Origin: Promicromonospora sukumoe 327MFSha3.1
GTDB taxonomy: Bacteria; Actinomycetota; Actinomycetes; Actinomycetales; Cellulomonadaceae
Direction: 5' to 3'
Length of the DNA: 64,000 nucleotides
Assembly (NCBI RefSeq): GCF_000385135.1
Contig: NZ_ARQM01000002.1
Coordinates: forward strand, 96,947 to 160,946
The notes beneath the pieces are model-generated. The model searched no databases and was not told the DNA's origin. It saw only the letters and a program-made list of their open reading frames with translations. Positions 42,457 to 49,549 of the stretch are shown here, in pieces (positions within the stretch are counted from its first letter, which is position 1; each line of letters starts with the position of its first letter). The position numbers and the translations under genes are program-made.

Positions 42457-43743
42457 TCAGCCGATCAGGCCGAGCGACCGCAGGAAGCCGGCCTGGTCGA
42501 CGTCGGGCAGCGCTCCGAACTTCCCGTGCAGGTACGCGCTCTCGAGGTTGACCGACGCGCGGACCCGCTCGCCCGCGAAGTCGGAGAGGGCGCCGAGCCT
42601 GGTGGAGCCGTTCCTGCGCTTCTCGGTGAGCCACACCTCGTCCCGGTTGAGGTGCGCCAGCAGACTCGTGTCGTGCGAGCTGAAGATCAGCTGCGCACCC
42701 TTCGGGTTGATCGCCGGGTCGGCGAAGATCCGCAGCAGCTGCGCCGCGAGTGTCGGGTGCAGGCTGGCGTCGAGCTCGTCGAAGACGACGGGCGAGCCGC
42801 CGTGCAGGGCCGGCAGCACCGTGCCGATGGCCGAGTACCAGGCGTGCGTACCCGCCGACTCCTCGTGGAACGGGAGCGACCGACCTGTCCCGCCGTCCTC
42901 GTGGACGAGCTGGACGGAGCGGTCGGCTCGCTCGGGGCCGTAGAGCAGTGCCTCAGTCATCGACCGGAGGTCCACCATCGGGTTGCGGGCGTCGACCACC
43001 GTGACGTCACGGATCCCGAGGTCCGCCATGCGTAGCAGCGACCTCGCCTGCTCCCGCTGGCGGGCGCGCTCGCCGTCCGGCATCCGCGGATCTGGCCCTG
43101 GCATCGCGTCGTCGAACAGCGCGCGCAGGTACCTGCCCGGTGCGAGGGTCCGGCGTGCCACCCGCTCCATGCCCGCTGCCTCGAAGCCCGCGAGTCCGTC
43201 GAAGAAGCCCTGTACCGGCTCGACCCGAAGGCGGTTCAGGATCGTGACGGCCAGCGACGTCGGGGTCAGCAGCTCTCGGGCGCCGGCGGGCGAACCGAGG
43301 CTCCGGTGCAGGTTGAGGTCACCCGCCTCACGCTCGAACAGGGTCCGCCGCCGGCGCTCCGGGTAGTGGTAGAGCGCCTCGTGGTGCACCTGCTCGGCGT
43401 CGAGCTCGAGGACGTACTCGAACCGCACCCCGTCGACCAGGAGGTCGAGCACGAACTCGCTCGGCGACTCGCCGCCCTCGCCGAAGGCGAACGGGTCCAC
43501 CGGGATCCGGTCGTCCCAGGCGTGGAGCGAGTCGGTCACCGCGTCACGCAGCCAGATGAGCGCCACCAGGAGGTTCGACTTACCGGACGCGTTCGGGCCG
43601 TAGACCGCGGCACGGGTCAGCAGACTCTCGCCCAGCCTCTTGGCCGGCCGGGCAGCCTCGCGATCCCGGTCGATGGCGACCAGGGACAGGCCGACCGGGT
43701 CCGCGATGGACCGGAAGTTGGTGACCTCGAACCGGATGAGCAT
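42457..43743 (-). CDS. RloA-like AAA ATPase (defence pair, first gene)
   Basis: This 428-residue ABC-like AAA ATPase (AAA15/OLD-related) begins LIRFEVTNFRSI and has Walker A GPNASGKSN, Walker B SPVVFDELDASLHP and a sensor-type HDTSLL. In this family the ATPase senses phage infection and controls a nuclease or Toprim effector, here RloB. ATG 43743 is the natural start; an upstream TTG at 43770 is unlikely. A 9-bp inverted repeat in its promoter (43781-43805) may be an operator. Confidence 0.82.
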   Translation of the reverse strand: MLIRFEVTNFRSIADPVGLSLVAIDRDREAARPAKRLGESLLTRAAVYGPNASGKSNLLVALIWLRDAVTDSLHAWDDRIPVDPFAFGEGGESPSEFVLDLLVDGVRFEYVLELDAEQVHHEALYHYPERRRRTLFEREAGDLNLHRSLGSPAGARELLTPTSLAVTILNRLRVEPVQGFFDGLAGFEAAGMERVARRTLAPGRYLRALFDDAMPGPDPRMPDGERARQREQARSLLRMADLGIRDVTVVDARNPMVDLRSMTEALLYGPERADRSVQLVHEDGGTGRSLPFHEESAGTHAWYSAIGTVLPALHGGSPVVFDELDASLHPTLAAQLLRIFADPAINPKGAQLIFSSHDTSLLAHLNRDEVWLTEKRRNGSTRLGALSDFAGERVRASVNLESAYLHGKFGALPDVDQAGFLRSLGLIG

Positions 43744-43780
43744 GCGACCGAGCGTACACGTGACACGCAATCAGAGCCTC

Positions 43781-43805
43781 GATTTCGTCACTGTGCGACG
43801 AAATC
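43781..43805. promoter_or_regulatory. Inverted repeat in front of RloA-RloB operon
   Basis: GATTTCGTC (43781-43789) and GACGAAATC (43797-43805) form perfect 9-bp arms with a 7-base loop in an AT-richer promoter region, 38 bases before the RloA start. It could bind a repressor or terminate reads from the WYL operon. Confidence 0.5.
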
Positions 43806-43875
43806 ACCGATCTGATGGCAAGCAATTTGCCCATCGAAGGGGCGCATCAGCGCGGGCCTTGTCGCCGGCCGGCGA

Positions 43876-44859
43876 TCAGGGCCCGTTCGACTTCGAGCCG
43901 TCGGCCGCCGCCTCGCCCACCGCCGCCGCCAGGCGCGCCGCCAGCGTCGCCACCGCCGCCCGCAGCTCCGGGCCGTCCTCCACCCGGAACGCGAACGGCA
44001 CGCTAGCCAGCCACTCCTGCGCGTACATCGCGGGGTTGCGGGTGGTGCCCGTCAGCACGCACCGCTCCTCCCCCGCGGCCTCCAGCCGGCCCATCTGCGC
44101 GCCGACCCAGGGCGCGACGTCGGCGAGCGGGGCGTCGAAGACGACGCGCGTGGTGAACTGCCAACCGGTCCCCAGGTGCTCCTCGAGCGCCGCCACGGGG
44201 TCGAGGTCGGCGGGCGGCTCGAAGGCCCGGTCCGTGTGCTCGACGGCGAGCACGCGGTCCACGCGGTAGGTGCGGACGGCGTCGGCGCGGTGGGAGTGGC
44301 ACAGGAGGTACCAGCGCCCGTACCGCACGACGACGGCCCAGGGGTCCACCTCGGCGACCCACTCGCTGCCGGACTCGCCGCGGTAGGTGACCAGCACGCG
44401 CCGTCGGGCGGCGACGGCGGCCACGAGCTCGCTGGTGACTGCCGTGTCCGGGCGGGCCGCGTACCGGTCCGGGGCCGCCGACGCGTGCTCGCGCAGCGTG
44501 GCGGCCTGCCGGCCGACGTCCTCGGGCAGGGCCCGGATCACCTTGCCGAGCGCGGTGCTGACGAGGTCGTCGGCCTCGGGGTGGCTGTCGAGCACGGCCA
44601 TGACCAGGCCGAGCGCCTCGGTCTGGGTGAACGTGACCGGCGGCAGCCGGGTGCCCCGCCCGAGCCGGTACCCACCGTGCGGCCCCCGGACGGACGACAC
44701 CGGGATCCCGGCCTCCCGCAGGATCTCGACGTACCGGCGCGCGGCCCGCTCGGTGACGCCGAGCCGCGCGCCGAGCTCGTCCGCCGTCGTACCCGGGCGG
44801 GTCTGGAGGATCTCCAGGGTGCGCAGGGCGCGTGCGGTGGGGCTGGTCTCGGACGGCAC
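43876..44859 (-). CDS. WYL-domain transcriptional regulator
   Basis: This 327-residue protein has an N-terminal HTH_11-type winged helix (LQTRPGTTADELGARLGVTERAARRYVEIL) and a WYL domain in which the usual WYL motif reads RWYLLCHSH. WYL domains bind nucleic acids or small ligands and often sense DNA damage or second messengers. It is next to a defence pair, but transcribed with the DHFR-like gene (14-base gap), so a link to defence is only possible. Confidence 0.88.
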   Translation of the reverse strand: MPSETSPTARALRTLEILQTRPGTTADELGARLGVTERAARRYVEILREAGIPVSSVRGPHGGYRLGRGTRLPPVTFTQTEALGLVMAVLDSHPEADDLVSTALGKVIRALPEDVGRQAATLREHASAAPDRYAARPDTAVTSELVAAVAARRRVLVTYRGESGSEWVAEVDPWAVVVRYGRWYLLCHSHRADAVRTYRVDRVLAVEHTDRAFEPPADLDPVAALEEHLGTGWQFTTRVVFDAPLADVAPWVGAQMGRLEAAGEERCVLTGTTRNPAMYAQEWLASVPFAFRVEDGPELRAAVATLAARLAAAVGEAAADGSKSNGP

Positions 44860-44873
44860 CCCTGCAGGCTATG

Positions 44874-45446
44874 TCAGCGCAGCACCTCGAAGACCTGCTT
44901 CTGGATGCCGTTCGAGTACACCTCGTGCTCGGTGAGCTTGAGGCGCTGGGCGGGCTTGTCGGTGTCGCTGAACAGGGGCTTGCCCTGGCCCAGGATCACC
45001 GGGAAGACCAGGAGGTGGTAGGCGTCGACGAGGCCGGCGTCCGCGAGCGCCCGGGTCAGGCTCACGCTGCCGTGCACCTGGATCTCGCCGCCGTCGGTCT
45101 CGCGGAGCCGGGCGACGTCGTCCAGCGAGCGGAGGATGGTGGTCTCGCCCCAACCGTCGGCCAGGTCGGCGTCGGTCAGCGTCGTGGAGACGACGTACTT
45201 GGGCAGCTCGTTGTAGCGCGTGAACTCGGCCATGTCGGGCCAGACGGGCGCGAACATCTGGTAGCTGGCGCGGCCGAGCAGCAGCGCGCCGGCCTCCTCC
45301 TGCTCGCGGCCCTTGAGCTCGTAGGCCTCCGGGACCATCTCGACGGTCCGATAGGTCCACGCCGTGTCGTGCAGCTCGGGGTCCCCGCCGGTGGGGTCGA
45401 CCTTGCCGTCGAGGGAGACGAAGTGCGTGGCGACGATGGTGCGCAT
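44874..45446 (-). CDS. Dihydrofolate reductase-family protein (RibD C-terminal type)
   Basis: This 190-residue protein has the DHFR/RibD fold: TIVATHFVSLDGKVD at the start, GALLLGRASYQMF, VVSTTL, IQVHGSVSLTRAL and VFPVILGQGKPLF. Such stand-alone members reduce unknown pterin- or flavin-like substrates or act as reductases of unknown role. ATG 45446 follows AGGAGA. It is probably co-transcribed with the downstream WYL regulator. Confidence 0.87.
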   Translation of the reverse strand: MRTIVATHFVSLDGKVDPTGGDPELHDTAWTYRTVEMVPEAYELKGREQEEAGALLLGRASYQMFAPVWPDMAEFTRYNELPKYVVSTTLTDADLADGWGETTILRSLDDVARLRETDGGEIQVHGSVSLTRALADAGLVDAYHLLVFPVILGQGKPLFSDTDKPAQRLKLTEHEVYSNGIQKQVFEVLR

Positions 45447-45556
45447 GGGGTGGATCTCCTGTCGTGACGGCCGCGCGGTGCGGCCTGCTGCGGGCATTTT
45501 CTACGGGGATGGACGGGAGCGTCGCGGCAAATTCATCGGCGTCGTGCAGGTTTTCT

Positions 45557-45572
45557 GATCCGGAAGCGGATC
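45557..45572. promoter_or_regulatory. Inverted repeat between DHFR-like and hydrolase genes
   Basis: GATCCG-GAAG-CGGATC has perfect 6-bp arms, and TCCGGAA occurs twice (45559 and 45574). It lies in the 205-base divergent region and may be an operator, perhaps for the WYL regulator. Confidence 0.35.
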
Positions 45573-45651
45573 GTCCGGAACCGGTCCTACCGTTGGTGTG
45601 GTCGGCAGCGCGCCGCACCTCATCTCAGCTCGATCGGTACGGGAGAGAATC

Positions 45652-46332
45652 ATGGACATCCTGCTCATCGGCGGCCTCTGGCTCGACGGTTCGGCCTGGG
45701 ACGACGTCGTCCCGCGGATCGAGGCGCTCGGCCACCGGGCGGTGCCGGTCACGCTGCCCGGCCAGGGCGACGGGCGCACGGACGCCACGCTGGACGACCA
45801 GGTCGCCGCGGTGCTCGCGGCCGTGGACGCGGCGTCGGGCCGGACGCTGGTCGTGGGGCACTCCGCGGCCTGCACCCTGGCCTGGCTGGCGGCCGACGCG
45901 CGGCCGGACGCCGTGGCCGGCGTCGTGCTGGTCGGCGGGTTCCCGTGGGACGACGGCAAGCCCTACGCCGACCTGTTCCCGGTCACGGACGGCGTGATGG
46001 CGTTCCCGGGCTGGGAGCCGTTCGCGGGCCCGGACTCGGACGACCTCGACGCCGAGGCCCGCGCCACCTTCTCGGCCCGGGCCGTTCCGGTGCCCGAGGG
46101 CGTCGCCAAGGGTGTGGTGCACCTGACCGACGAGCGCCGGTTCGGCGTGCCCGTCGTGGTCGTGTGCCCCGAGTTCTCGCCCGCCCAGGCCCAGGAGTGG
46201 ATCGACTCGGGCGACGTGCCGGAGCTCGCGCGGGCCAAGCAGGTCGACCTGGTCGACCTCGACTCGGGCCACTGGCCCATGTTCTCGCGGCCGGCGGAGC
46301 TCGCCCGGCTCCTGGTGGACGCGGCCGGGTAA
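45652..46332 (+). CDS. Alpha/beta hydrolase
   Basis: This 226-residue hydrolase has the nucleophile elbow VVGHSAAC (Ser71), an oxyanion start LIGGLWLDGSAWDDV and the catalytic histidine in DSGHWPMF near the end. It has the short size of esterase-like members. ATG 45652 has GGGAGA eight bases upstream. The substrate is unknown. It is divergent from the DHFR-like gene and converges with the protease gene. Confidence 0.85.
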   Translation: MDILLIGGLWLDGSAWDDVVPRIEALGHRAVPVTLPGQGDGRTDATLDDQVAAVLAAVDAASGRTLVVGHSAACTLAWLAADARPDAVAGVVLVGGFPWDDGKPYADLFPVTDGVMAFPGWEPFAGPDSDDLDAEARATFSARAVPVPEGVAKGVVHLTDERRFGVPVVVVCPEFSPAQAQEWIDSGDVPELARAKQVDLVDLDSGHWPMFSRPAELARLLVDAAG

Positions 46333-46346
46333 GCGGGGCGGCGCCC

Positions 46347-47273
46347 TCACGACGCGGAGACGAGCTCCTCCGGGAGCACCACCGCGTCGACGAGGGCGCC
46401 GTTGCGCCACACGGTCACCTCGGTGCGCCGGCCGATGGCGTCGCCCACCATGAGCCGCTGCACGGCGGTGGTGGTCACGACGGTGGCGCCGTCGATCGCC
46501 ACGAGGATGTCGCCGCGGCGGATCCCCGCGAGGTCGGCGGGCGAGCGGGCGATGACCTCGGCCACCCGCATGCCTGTCTTCGACCCGACCCGTTCCGCGA
46601 CGGGCTCGGGCAGCACCACCTGCGTGCCGGCGATGCCGAGCCAGGCGCGCCGCACCCGCCCGTCGCGCACCAGGGTGTCGATGATCGCGCGGGTGGTGGC
46701 GTTGACCGGCACAGCCAGCCCCAGGCCGATGCCGGCGACGGCGGTGTTGACGCCGACGAGCCGGCCGGCCGTGTCCGCGAGCGCCCCGCCGCTGTTGCCG
46801 GGGTTGAGCGCGGCGTCGGTCTGCACCACCTCGTCGATGATCCGGCCGGCCCCGGTGGGCAGGGAGCGGCCGAGGGCGGACACGATGCCGGCGGTGACGC
46901 TGCCGGCCAGGCCGCGGGGGTTGCCGAGCGCGACGACGAGCTGCCCCACGCGCAGCGTCGCCGCGTCGCCGAGGGTCAGGGCGGGCGGCACGACGTCGTC
47001 GGCCCGGAGCACCGCGAGGTCGGAGAGCGGGTCGCGGCCGACCACCCGGGCCGCGACCTCGGACCCGTCGGAGAAGGCGGCGCGTACCTCGCCGCCGCCC
47101 TCCACGACGTGGGCGCTGGTGAGCAGCAGCCGCTCCCCCGGGATGACGGAGGCGCTGCCGGCCCCGGCGCCGCGGGGCGTGCGCACCGAGAGCGCCGCGA
47201 CCGACGGCAGCACGGCGTCGACGACGCGCACGATCGACGCCGAGTAGGCGTCCAGCGCCTCGGAATCGTCCAT
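46347..47273 (-). CDS. S1C trypsin-like serine protease with PDZ domain, no signal peptide
   Basis: This 308-residue HtrA/DegP-type protease has the triad His in SAHVVEG, Asp in DPLSDLAVL and Ser in NPGNSGGAL, followed by a PDZ domain (GMRVAEVIARSPADLAGIRRGDILVAIDG). Most relatives are exported or membrane-anchored. This one starts MDDSEALDAYSASIVRVVDA with no hydrophobic signal, so it may act in the cytoplasm. ATG 47273 is used; a GTG at 47288 would not add a signal peptide. Confidence 0.87.
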   Translation of the reverse strand: MDDSEALDAYSASIVRVVDAVLPSVAALSVRTPRGAGAGSASVIPGERLLLTSAHVVEGGGEVRAAFSDGSEVAARVVGRDPLSDLAVLRADDVVPPALTLGDAATLRVGQLVVALGNPRGLAGSVTAGIVSALGRSLPTGAGRIIDEVVQTDAALNPGNSGGALADTAGRLVGVNTAVAGIGLGLAVPVNATTRAIIDTLVRDGRVRRAWLGIAGTQVVLPEPVAERVGSKTGMRVAEVIARSPADLAGIRRGDILVAIDGATVVTTTAVQRLMVGDAIGRRTEVTVWRNGALVDAVVLPEELVSAS

Positions 47274-47349
47274 GAGCCCATCACACACCTCGCGGCGGGC
47301 GCGGCGGGAGGTGGATTCGCCACGGGCAGACAGACCTGTTCCGTCGCGG

Positions 47350-47391
47350 CCGGTCACGTTTCCGGGCCGGTCCCGGTCATGTCTCCGGGCC
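47350..47391. promoter_or_regulatory. Two 19-bp direct repeats upstream of AhpD-like gene
   Basis: 47350-47368 and 47373-47391 match at 17 of 19 bases (CCGGTCAxGTxTCCGGGCC) and are spaced 23 bp apart. They lie 39-80 bases before the AhpD-like start, where an activator or repressor could bind on two sites. Confidence 0.5.
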
Positions 47392-47429
47392 CGGCTCCGG
47401 GCCCACCCTGACCAAGGAGGCAGAAACAC

Positions 47430-47900
47430 ATGGAAGCCAGGATCGACTACTTCGGCAACCCCGTCGCCGGAAAGGTCCTGCGGCACTTCAACTCCGCGAA
47501 CAAGCTGATCGTGGACTCGACGCTGCCCGCCGTCACCCAGGAGCTCGTGAAGATCCGCGCCAGCCAGATCAACGGCTGCGGGTTCTGCACCGACATGCAC
47601 ACCAAGGACGCGCTCGCCGCGGGTGAGACGCAGCTCCGCCTCAACCTGGTCGCCACCTGGCGGGAGGCGACGGTGTTCACCGAGCCGGAGCGGGCGGCGC
47701 TCGAGCTGGCCGAGGAGGGGACGCGGCTCGCGGACGCGTCGGGCGGGGTCTCGGACGAGACCTGGACCCTGGCGGCCAAGCACTTCGACGAGGACCAGCT
47801 CGCCGCGCTGATCTCCCTGATCGCGCTCATCAACGCGTACAACCGGATCAACGTCATCAACCGGCAGCCCGCCGGTGGCTACGTGCCCGGCCAGTTCTGA
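47430..47900 (+). CDS. AhpD-like/carboxymuconolactone decarboxylase family protein
   Basis: This 156-residue helical protein has the peroxidatic-type NGCGFCTDMH motif (CxxC then H) of AhpD-like proteins, preceded by ELVKIRASQI. Such proteins reduce peroxides or act as antioxidants. No AhpC-like partner is adjacent. The start ATG 47430 has AAGGAGG. It is followed by a MerR-type regulator gene on the same strand, which may respond to oxidative or thiol stress. Confidence 0.88.
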   Translation: MEARIDYFGNPVAGKVLRHFNSANKLIVDSTLPAVTQELVKIRASQINGCGFCTDMHTKDALAAGETQLRLNLVATWREATVFTEPERAALELAEEGTRLADASGGVSDETWTLAAKHFDEDQLAALISLIALINAYNRINVINRQPAGGYVPGQF

Positions 47901-47953
47901 CGCCGTCCGGCGCGCCCGCCCTCGGTACGGGGCGGGCGCGCCGCCGGGCGGGC

Positions 47954-47984
47954 TTGACCGTGCCCCTGGGGCATGGTTTGAACT
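47954..47984 (+). promoter_or_regulatory. MerR-type promoter with 19-bp spacer
   Basis: TTGACC (47954-47959) and TGAACT (47979-47984) are 19 bases apart, the overlong spacer typical of MerR-regulated promoters. Between them lies the perfect palindrome TGCCCC-T-GGGGCA (47961-47973), with outer CC/GG pairs. The MerR gene starts 45 bases downstream, so it probably regulates itself and the GPP34 gene. Confidence 0.65.
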
Positions 47985-48028
47985 CTTGTCCGTCGGCGTT
48001 CCCGCCGGCGGACCGAGAGGAGCGGACC

Positions 48029-48838
48029 GTGGCCTGGAGCACCCGTCAGCTCGCGGAGATCGCGGGAACCACCATCAAGGCCGTGCGGCACTACCACGAG
48101 ATCGGCCTGCTGGACGAGCCTGCCCGCCGGTCCAACGGCTACAAGCAGTACGAGACGGCGCACCTGGTGCGGCTGCTGCAGATCAAGCGGCTGAGCGACC
48201 TCGGCGTGCCGCTCGCGCAGATCGCCTCGATGGGCCGCGCCGACCAGGACCCCGACGAGGCGCTGCGCGTGCTCGACTCCGAGCTGGAGGCCACGATCAC
48301 CCGGCTCCAGCGCGTCCGGGCCGAGCTCGCGGTGATCCTGCGCCACCGCGCCCCGGCGGACCTGCCCGCCGGGTTCAGCGCCGTCGGCGGCGAGCTGTCC
48401 GACGTCGACCGGTCCATGCTGATGATCTACGCGCAGGTGTTCGACGACGACGCCATGGACGCCCTGCGCACGATGATGCACGAGCAGCCGGTGACGGCCG
48501 CCGACGACGAGTTCCAGGCCCTGCCCGCCGACGCCGACCGCGCGACCAGGCAGGCCCTCGCCGAGCGCATCGCGCCCCTGCTGCGCGACCAGCTCACGGC
48601 GTATCCCGCGCTCGGTGAGGCCGAGTCGCACTCGCTGCACGGGCCCGGGCGGACGGAGAGCGCCATCGTCCCGGCGCTGCGCGAGCTGTACCACCCGGCC
48701 CAGCTCGAGGTGCTCTACCGCGCGCACCTGATCGTCACCGGCGAGACTGACGAACGGCTCGACGCCGAGGACCTCGTCGTGAACCAGAGTCCCCGCAGCA
48801 CCCCGAGACCCGACCCCGACGGACGGACGAGACGATGA
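48029..48838 (+). CDS. MerR-family regulator with a long C-terminal domain
   Basis: This 269-residue protein has a MerR DNA-binding domain (STRQLAEIAGTTIKAVRHYHEIGLL, YKQYETAHLVRLLQIKRL) and a coiled-coil dimer helix, then about 150 residues of ligand-binding-like sequence with no cysteine-rich metal site. It resembles TipA-like and other drug- or small-molecule-sensing MerR proteins. GTG 48029 follows GAGAGGAG. It overlaps the GPP34 gene by ATGA (48835). Confidence 0.87.
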   Translation: MAWSTRQLAEIAGTTIKAVRHYHEIGLLDEPARRSNGYKQYETAHLVRLLQIKRLSDLGVPLAQIASMGRADQDPDEALRVLDSELEATITRLQRVRAELAVILRHRAPADLPAGFSAVGGELSDVDRSMLMIYAQVFDDDAMDALRTMMHEQPVTAADDEFQALPADADRATRQALAERIAPLLRDQLTAYPALGEAESHSLHGPGRTESAIVPALRELYHPAQLEVLYRAHLIVTGETDERLDAEDLVVNQSPRSTPRPDPDGRTRR

Positions 48839-49530
48839 CCGCACCTGCCACGCCCGCGACCCCGCTGATCGCCGAGGACCTGCTCCTGCTGCTGTTCGAC
48901 CCCCGGTCGGGCACCATCGCGGGCGAGAACACCTTGTTCTACACGCTGGCCGGCGCGGTGCTCACCGAGCTCGCGGTGGGCGGCCACGTCGAGATCGACA
49001 GCAAGCCCGGCCTGACCGGCAACCGGGTCACCGCGAACGCCGGCAGCCCGCCCGCCGACCCGCTGCTGCGCGAACGCTGGGACCTGCTCGTCCAGAAGCC
49101 GCGCGGCGCGCAGACCTTCCTCGCCGAGGTGGGACCCTACCTGCGCGAGCCGCTGCTCGACCGGCTCGTCGAGCGCGGCCACGTGGGCCGCGAGAAGCGC
49201 AAGGCGCTCGGGTTCATCCCCACCACCGCCCTGACCGACGGCGGCACGCCCCGCCGGGCGGAGCTGGTCGCCGCCGTCCGCCCCGTGCTGGCCGACGGCG
49301 CAGTCCCGGCCCCCCGCACCGCGGTGCTCGGGGCCCTGCTCTCCGCCAGCGGCAGCCTGCCGGTCCTCGACAAGGACATCCCCTGGTCCGGCGCGGTCTA
49401 CACGCGCGGCAAGGAGCTCGAGCAGGGCGACTGGGGTGCGTCCGCCGCCGGCGAGGCGGTCGTCCGGACCACCATCGCGGTCACCGTCTCGAGCGCCGCC
49501 ATCGCGTTCGCGGCCGTCCAGAACCCCTGA
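48835..49530 (+). CDS. GPP34 (GOLPH3-like) family protein
   Basis: This 231-residue protein belongs to the GPP34 family, which also includes yeast VPS74 and human GOLPH3, and is common in actinobacteria. It has IAEDLLLLLFDPRSG, TLAGAVLTELAVGGHV and the C-terminal helical region with a hydrophobic tail (TVSSAAIAFAAVQ). The bacterial function is unknown, perhaps membrane or phosphoinositide-like lipid binding. It is translationally coupled to the MerR gene, so its level is likely set by a sensed chemical. Confidence 0.85.
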   Translation: MTAPATPATPLIAEDLLLLLFDPRSGTIAGENTLFYTLAGAVLTELAVGGHVEIDSKPGLTGNRVTANAGSPPADPLLRERWDLLVQKPRGAQTFLAEVGPYLREPLLDRLVERGHVGREKRKALGFIPTTALTDGGTPRRAELVAAVRPVLADGAVPAPRTAVLGALLSASGSLPVLDKDIPWSGAVYTRGKELEQGDWGASAAGEAVVRTTIAVTVSSAAIAFAAVQNP

Positions 49531-49549
49531 TCCGGGCGCGACGCGCGCC

